From Burkholderiales bacterium (GTDB lineage: Bacteria; Pseudomonadota; Gammaproteobacteria; Burkholderiales; Burkholderiaceae_C), in the NCBI GenBank assembly GCA_028868995.1, contig JAGWTH010000010.1, positions 1 through 64,000 of the forward strand: 64,000 nucleotides of DNA, read 5' to 3'. The notes beneath the pieces were generated by a model. That model was not told where the DNA came from and made no database searches. It saw nothing but the letters and a program-made list of their open reading frames with translations. A program made the position numbers and the translations under genes. Shown here one piece after another: positions 62,815-64,000 of this stretch. How positions within the stretch are numbered: the stretch's first letter is position 1; the number at the start of each line of letters is the position of its first letter.

Positions 62815-64000
62815 CACAGCCCCATCCGCGCCAGGTCGTCGAGCATCGTCCGCGCCGACGGATAGCGCTGCTCCCGGTCCTTGGCCATCAGGCTTTCCAT
62901 CACCGCCTGCAGCTGCGCGTGCTCTGGCGGCAGCAGCGGCACCGGTTCGTGCACGTGCATGCGCAGCAGCTCCTGCGCGGAGCTCGCGTGGTACGGCTTG
63001 CGCCCGGTGAGCAGCTCGTAGGCCAGCACGCCCAGGCTGTAGATGTCGCAGCGCGCGTCCACCGGCTGGCCGAGCGCCTGCTCGGGGCTCAGGTAGTAGG
63101 GCGTGCCGACGATGTCGCCGTCCCCGGTGTCGGTGATCTTCATGGCCGTCTGCTTGGCCACGCCGAAGTCGGCCAGCGCCAGGCTGCCGTCCTGGCGCAG
63201 CATCAGGTTGTCCGGCTTCAGGTCCCGGTGGACGATCCCCACCTCGTGGATCGCCTGCAGGCCGGCGGCGGCCTGCTTCAGGTAGGAGATCGCGGTCGCG
63301 GGATCCAGCGGCCCGGCCGCCATGCGCGCGCGCAGGTCGCCCTGGGGAAAGTATTCCATCGCGATGTAGGCGTGGGCGACGGAGAAGTCCTGGCGGAAGA
63401 TGCGCGCCACGTTGGGGTGCTCGATCTGCGCCAGCAGCGCGTACTCCTGGATGAACCGCTGCAGGCCGTCGGCCTCGACGGCCTTGCCCAGCTGCATGAC
63501 CTTCAGCACCTGCGGCGCCCCGCCCTCGGCGGCCTGGGCGAGGAAGATCGAGGCCATGCCGCCCTCGCCGATCTTGCGCAGGATGCGGTAGCCCTCGACC
63601 AGGAACTGCGCCCCCGCCGGCGACGCGGGATTGAGCGCCGGCGCGGCGGCCGCCCGCTTGCGGGACTGCACGTTGGCGAGCAGCGACTCGCGCAGCATGT
63701 CGAACACGCGCGCCGGCGTCTTGGAGCCCTTGCGCGGCACCAGGCCGGTCACCTCCACGATGTCGATGAAGCTGTTGTCGGGCAGGCCCACCGAACCGAT
63801 GCGGCCTCCCTCGGCGCGCCCGAACGAAGCCAGCCGGGTGCCGGCCGAGGTGGCGACGCTCCAGTTCAGGTCCATGGCCGTCACCTCGAGCAGGCGGGCC
63901 ACCTCCACGGCGTCGCCCACGGCGTGCACCTTGCCATTGCCCCCGTTGCCGTTGCGCCGGATCAGCTCGGCCTGGCCGAGGTGGACGCCGACGGCCAGCG
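62814..64000 (-). CDS. Cyclase-domain/serine-threonine kinase fusion (5' partial)
   Basis: In-frame coding continues to the window edge, so the N-terminus is missing; about 394 residues are visible. The first about 100 resemble the C-terminal part of a class III cyclase-like domain (LAVGVHLGQAELI, GDAVEVARLLE, then a short basic linker VPRKGSKTPARVFDML). The kinase follows with GEGGMASIFLAQ, VLKVMQ, HRDLKPDNLML, ADFGVAK and LSPEQALG, all consistent with activity. The ATG at 63867 or GTG at 63929 would be internal starts, not the real one. Confidence 0.88.
   Translation of the reverse strand, partial: LAVGVHLGQAELIRRNGNGGNGKVHAVGDAVEVARLLEVTAMDLNWSVATSAGTRLASFGRAEGGRIGSVGLPDNSFIDIVEVTGLVPRKGSKTPARVFDMLRESLLANVQSRKRAAAAPALNPASPAGAQFLVEGYRILRKIGEGGMASIFLAQAAEGGAPQVLKVMQLGKAVEADGLQRFIQEYALLAQIEHPNVARIFRQDFSVAHAYIAMEYFPQGDLRARMAAGPLDPATAISYLKQAAAGLQAIHEVGIVHRDLKPDNLMLRQDGSLALADFGVAKQTAMKITDTGDGDIVGTPYYLSPEQALGQPVDARCDIYSLGVLAYELLTGRKPYHASSAQELLRMHVHEPVPLLPPEHAQLQAVMESLMAKDREQRYPSARTMLDDLARMGL

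Overview
The window is one stretch of a high-GC proteobacterial chromosome. Gene content, operon style, small CCCTCCCC/GGGGAGGG-type hairpin repeats and protein flavour suggest a betaproteobacterium of the order Burkholderiales, probably Comamonadaceae (Ramlibacter/Variovorax-like). That placement is inference from family resemblance; there is no rRNA or other direct marker. Coding density is high, I see no broken genes and no CRISPR, and many genes are translationally coupled through ATGA, GTGA or TGATG overlaps.

Layout. (1) 1-142: the apparent 5' end of a group II intron on the minus strand, cut by the window edge, next to a terminator hairpin. (2) 192-5539: a response regulator with a cyclase-like C-terminal domain, small hypothetical genes, a dienoyl-CoA-reductase-like SDR, acetate kinase and a phosphotransacetylase. 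(3) 5562-10385: the stress operon prkA-yeaH-spoVR (yeaG-yeaH-ycgB type), preceded by an 824-bp gene-free region carrying a good sigma54 promoter. (4) 11210-22693: a catabolic and uptake island for hydroxycinnamate-type compounds. It has a divergent amidohydrolase, then enoyl-CoA hydratase, feruloyl-CoA synthase, SDR dehydrogenase, a complete branched-chain-type ABC importer, an acyl-CoA dehydrogenase and a MarR regulator, with a palindromic operator over the divergent promoters. (5) 22843-24335: an HxlR regulator coupled to a fumarylacetoacetate-hydrolase-family gene. (6) 24363-28650: FKBP, grpE, dnaK, dnaJ with a sigma32 promoter. (7) 28799-30498: an orphan EptA-type membrane domain, a possible sRNA and a DUF3014 protein. 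(8) 30519-39416: a radical SAM protein with a near-perfect LexA box, nitronate monooxygenase, an acyl-CoA dehydrogenase, etfBA under two candidate operators, MscS, an ECHDC3-like crotonase and a histone-deacetylase-family protein. (9) 39461-47723: MoxR/DUF58/transglutaminase genes, MltB, an HD protein, and an alpha-E plus circularly permuted ATP-grasp pair behind a sigma54-like promoter. (10) 47790-50243: comEC. (11) 50299-64000: a chemosensory operon running leftward, with two Ser/Thr kinases, two receiver proteins, CheA, three chemoreceptors, CheW, CheR, CheD and CheB.

How the parts work together. The island in (4) reads as a self-contained route: import of a phenylpropanoid acid, CoA activation, optional side-chain desaturation, hydration, oxidation, then hydrolytic rather than thiolytic cleavage by the amidohydrolase. 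The acyl-CoA dehydrogenases depend on ETF, which is encoded at 34.5-36.2 kb under what look like fatty-acid or branched-chain-type operators. The chemosensory cluster is unusual in coupling a CheA system to Ser/Thr kinases. The first kinase carries a cyclase-homology domain like that of the response regulator at the other end of the window.

The most notable observations are the intron end, the thiolase-less phenylpropanoid island with its operator, the LexA box on the radical SAM gene, the two sigma54 promoters, the kinase-bearing chemosensory operon, the duplicated short motif in the CheA linker and the orphan EptA-like membrane domain.
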